Shown here: positions 5,346-5,538 of the stretch, piece by piece | Position numbering within the stretch: position 1 is the stretch's first letter | Layout of the letters: the number at the start of each line of letters is the position of its first letter | Assembly: GCA_947176515.1 (NCBI GenBank) | Contig: CAMWQZ010000109.1 | Location: forward strand, 1-5,538 | Origin: an uncultured Bacteroidales bacterium | Lineage (GTDB): Bacteria; Bacteroidota; Bacteroidia; Bacteroidales; Muribaculaceae | DNA: 5,538 nucleotides | Reading direction: 5' to 3' | Position numbers and translations under genes: made by a program | The notes under the pieces: model-generated | Told to the model about the DNA's origin: nothing | The model's input: the letters and a program-made list of their open reading frames with translations, nothing else | Databases searched by the model: none

Positions 5346-5538
5346 CTACATTTTAGAAAAATAAGAAGCGTTATGCTTGTCTTGTAAACTGAAAATCTGG
5401 TAAATTGAACGTGATACAAGAGAGGGCATAGTGGTTCTCACGTGTATAGCGTGGGCTGCTATTACCATTTCAGTATCACAGGCTTACCAGAGCCTTCAGT
5501 TTAGACGTGGCATAGTTGCTCACGTATTTTATAGCTAT
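5325..5538 (+). ncRNA. ssrS: Candidate 6S RNA (rod-like structured RNA, possibly cut by window end)
   Basis: No credible ORF lies here, but complementary segments nest in order into one long rod. The pairs are AGC 5367-5369/5518-5520, ATGC 5373-5376/5510-5513, TGTC 5378-5381/GACG 5504-5507, TAAACTGAA 5385-5393/5495-5503, TCTGGTAA 5396-5403/5484-5491, and GTGATAC 5411-5417/5473-5479. Inward of these are ATAGTGG 5428-5434/CTGCTAT 5456-5462 (two G-U pairs) and CTCACG 5437-5442/CGTGGG 5450-5455, closing a 7-nt loop. Outward, AAAATA 5358-5363/5525-5530 and 5328-5336/5530-5538 may close the rod. A roughly 10/10-nt open region (5418-5427 and 5463-5472) or the 7/4-nt loop beside it could be the central bubble. 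A long hairpin with a central bubble, about 200 nt long and with its own promoter, is the 6S plan. 6S RNA binds the primary-sigma RNA polymerase in stationary phase. No match to RNase P, tmRNA or SRP signatures was seen. The name is inferred from shape, not alignment. Confidence 0.6.

Noticed and set aside
5325..5538. tRNA, tmRNA, RNase P RNA, SRP RNA or a CRISPR array at the window end
   Set aside because: There is no T-loop GGTTCGA-type sequence, no RNase P GAGGAAAGTC-like core, and no regularly spaced direct repeats. The nested long-range pairing fits a single rod instead.

Overview
The window looks like a contig end from a gut-type Bacteroidales genome, possibly Muribaculaceae-like. That placement is an inference. 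It rests on the close Bacteroidales character of the ArgS, Bax-inhibitor-1 and MATE proteins, the lack of strong Shine-Dalgarno sites, and three matches to the Bacteroidetes -7 promoter element TAnnTTTG. The first 28 bases are not genomic: they match the Nextera read-2 adapter and Tn5 mosaic end at 26 of 28 positions.

Positions 29-3030 hold a plus-strand run of housekeeping and membrane genes: the C-terminal half of arginyl-tRNA synthetase (argS, cut by the contig edge), a Bax inhibitor-1/YetJ-type seven-helix membrane protein, and a NorM-type MATE exporter. The gaps are 30 bp and 6 bp, so they probably share a transcript.

Positions 3031-4034 are visibly AT-richer and look like a small defence or toxin-antitoxin islet. 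A decayed MNT-type nucleotidyltransferase has lost its catalytic core. It is followed by a Bacteroidetes-type promoter and an intact two-gene module: a RelB/DinJ ribbon-helix-helix antitoxin overlapping a PIN-domain RNase toxin. The antitoxin presumably neutralises the toxin and represses the shared promoter.

Positions 4050-5186 (minus strand) encode an acyltransferase-3 family membrane protein that converges on the PIN gene. Its promoter sits in a divergent region of about 140 bp.

The last ~215 bases (from about 5325) have no convincing ORF. They follow a TAACTTTG promoter element and fold into a long, interrupted rod of complementary segments, the architecture of 6S RNA. The candidate runs off or ends at the window edge. 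It is the most interesting structure here, followed by the nucleotidyltransferase relic and the RelB/DinJ-PIN pairing.
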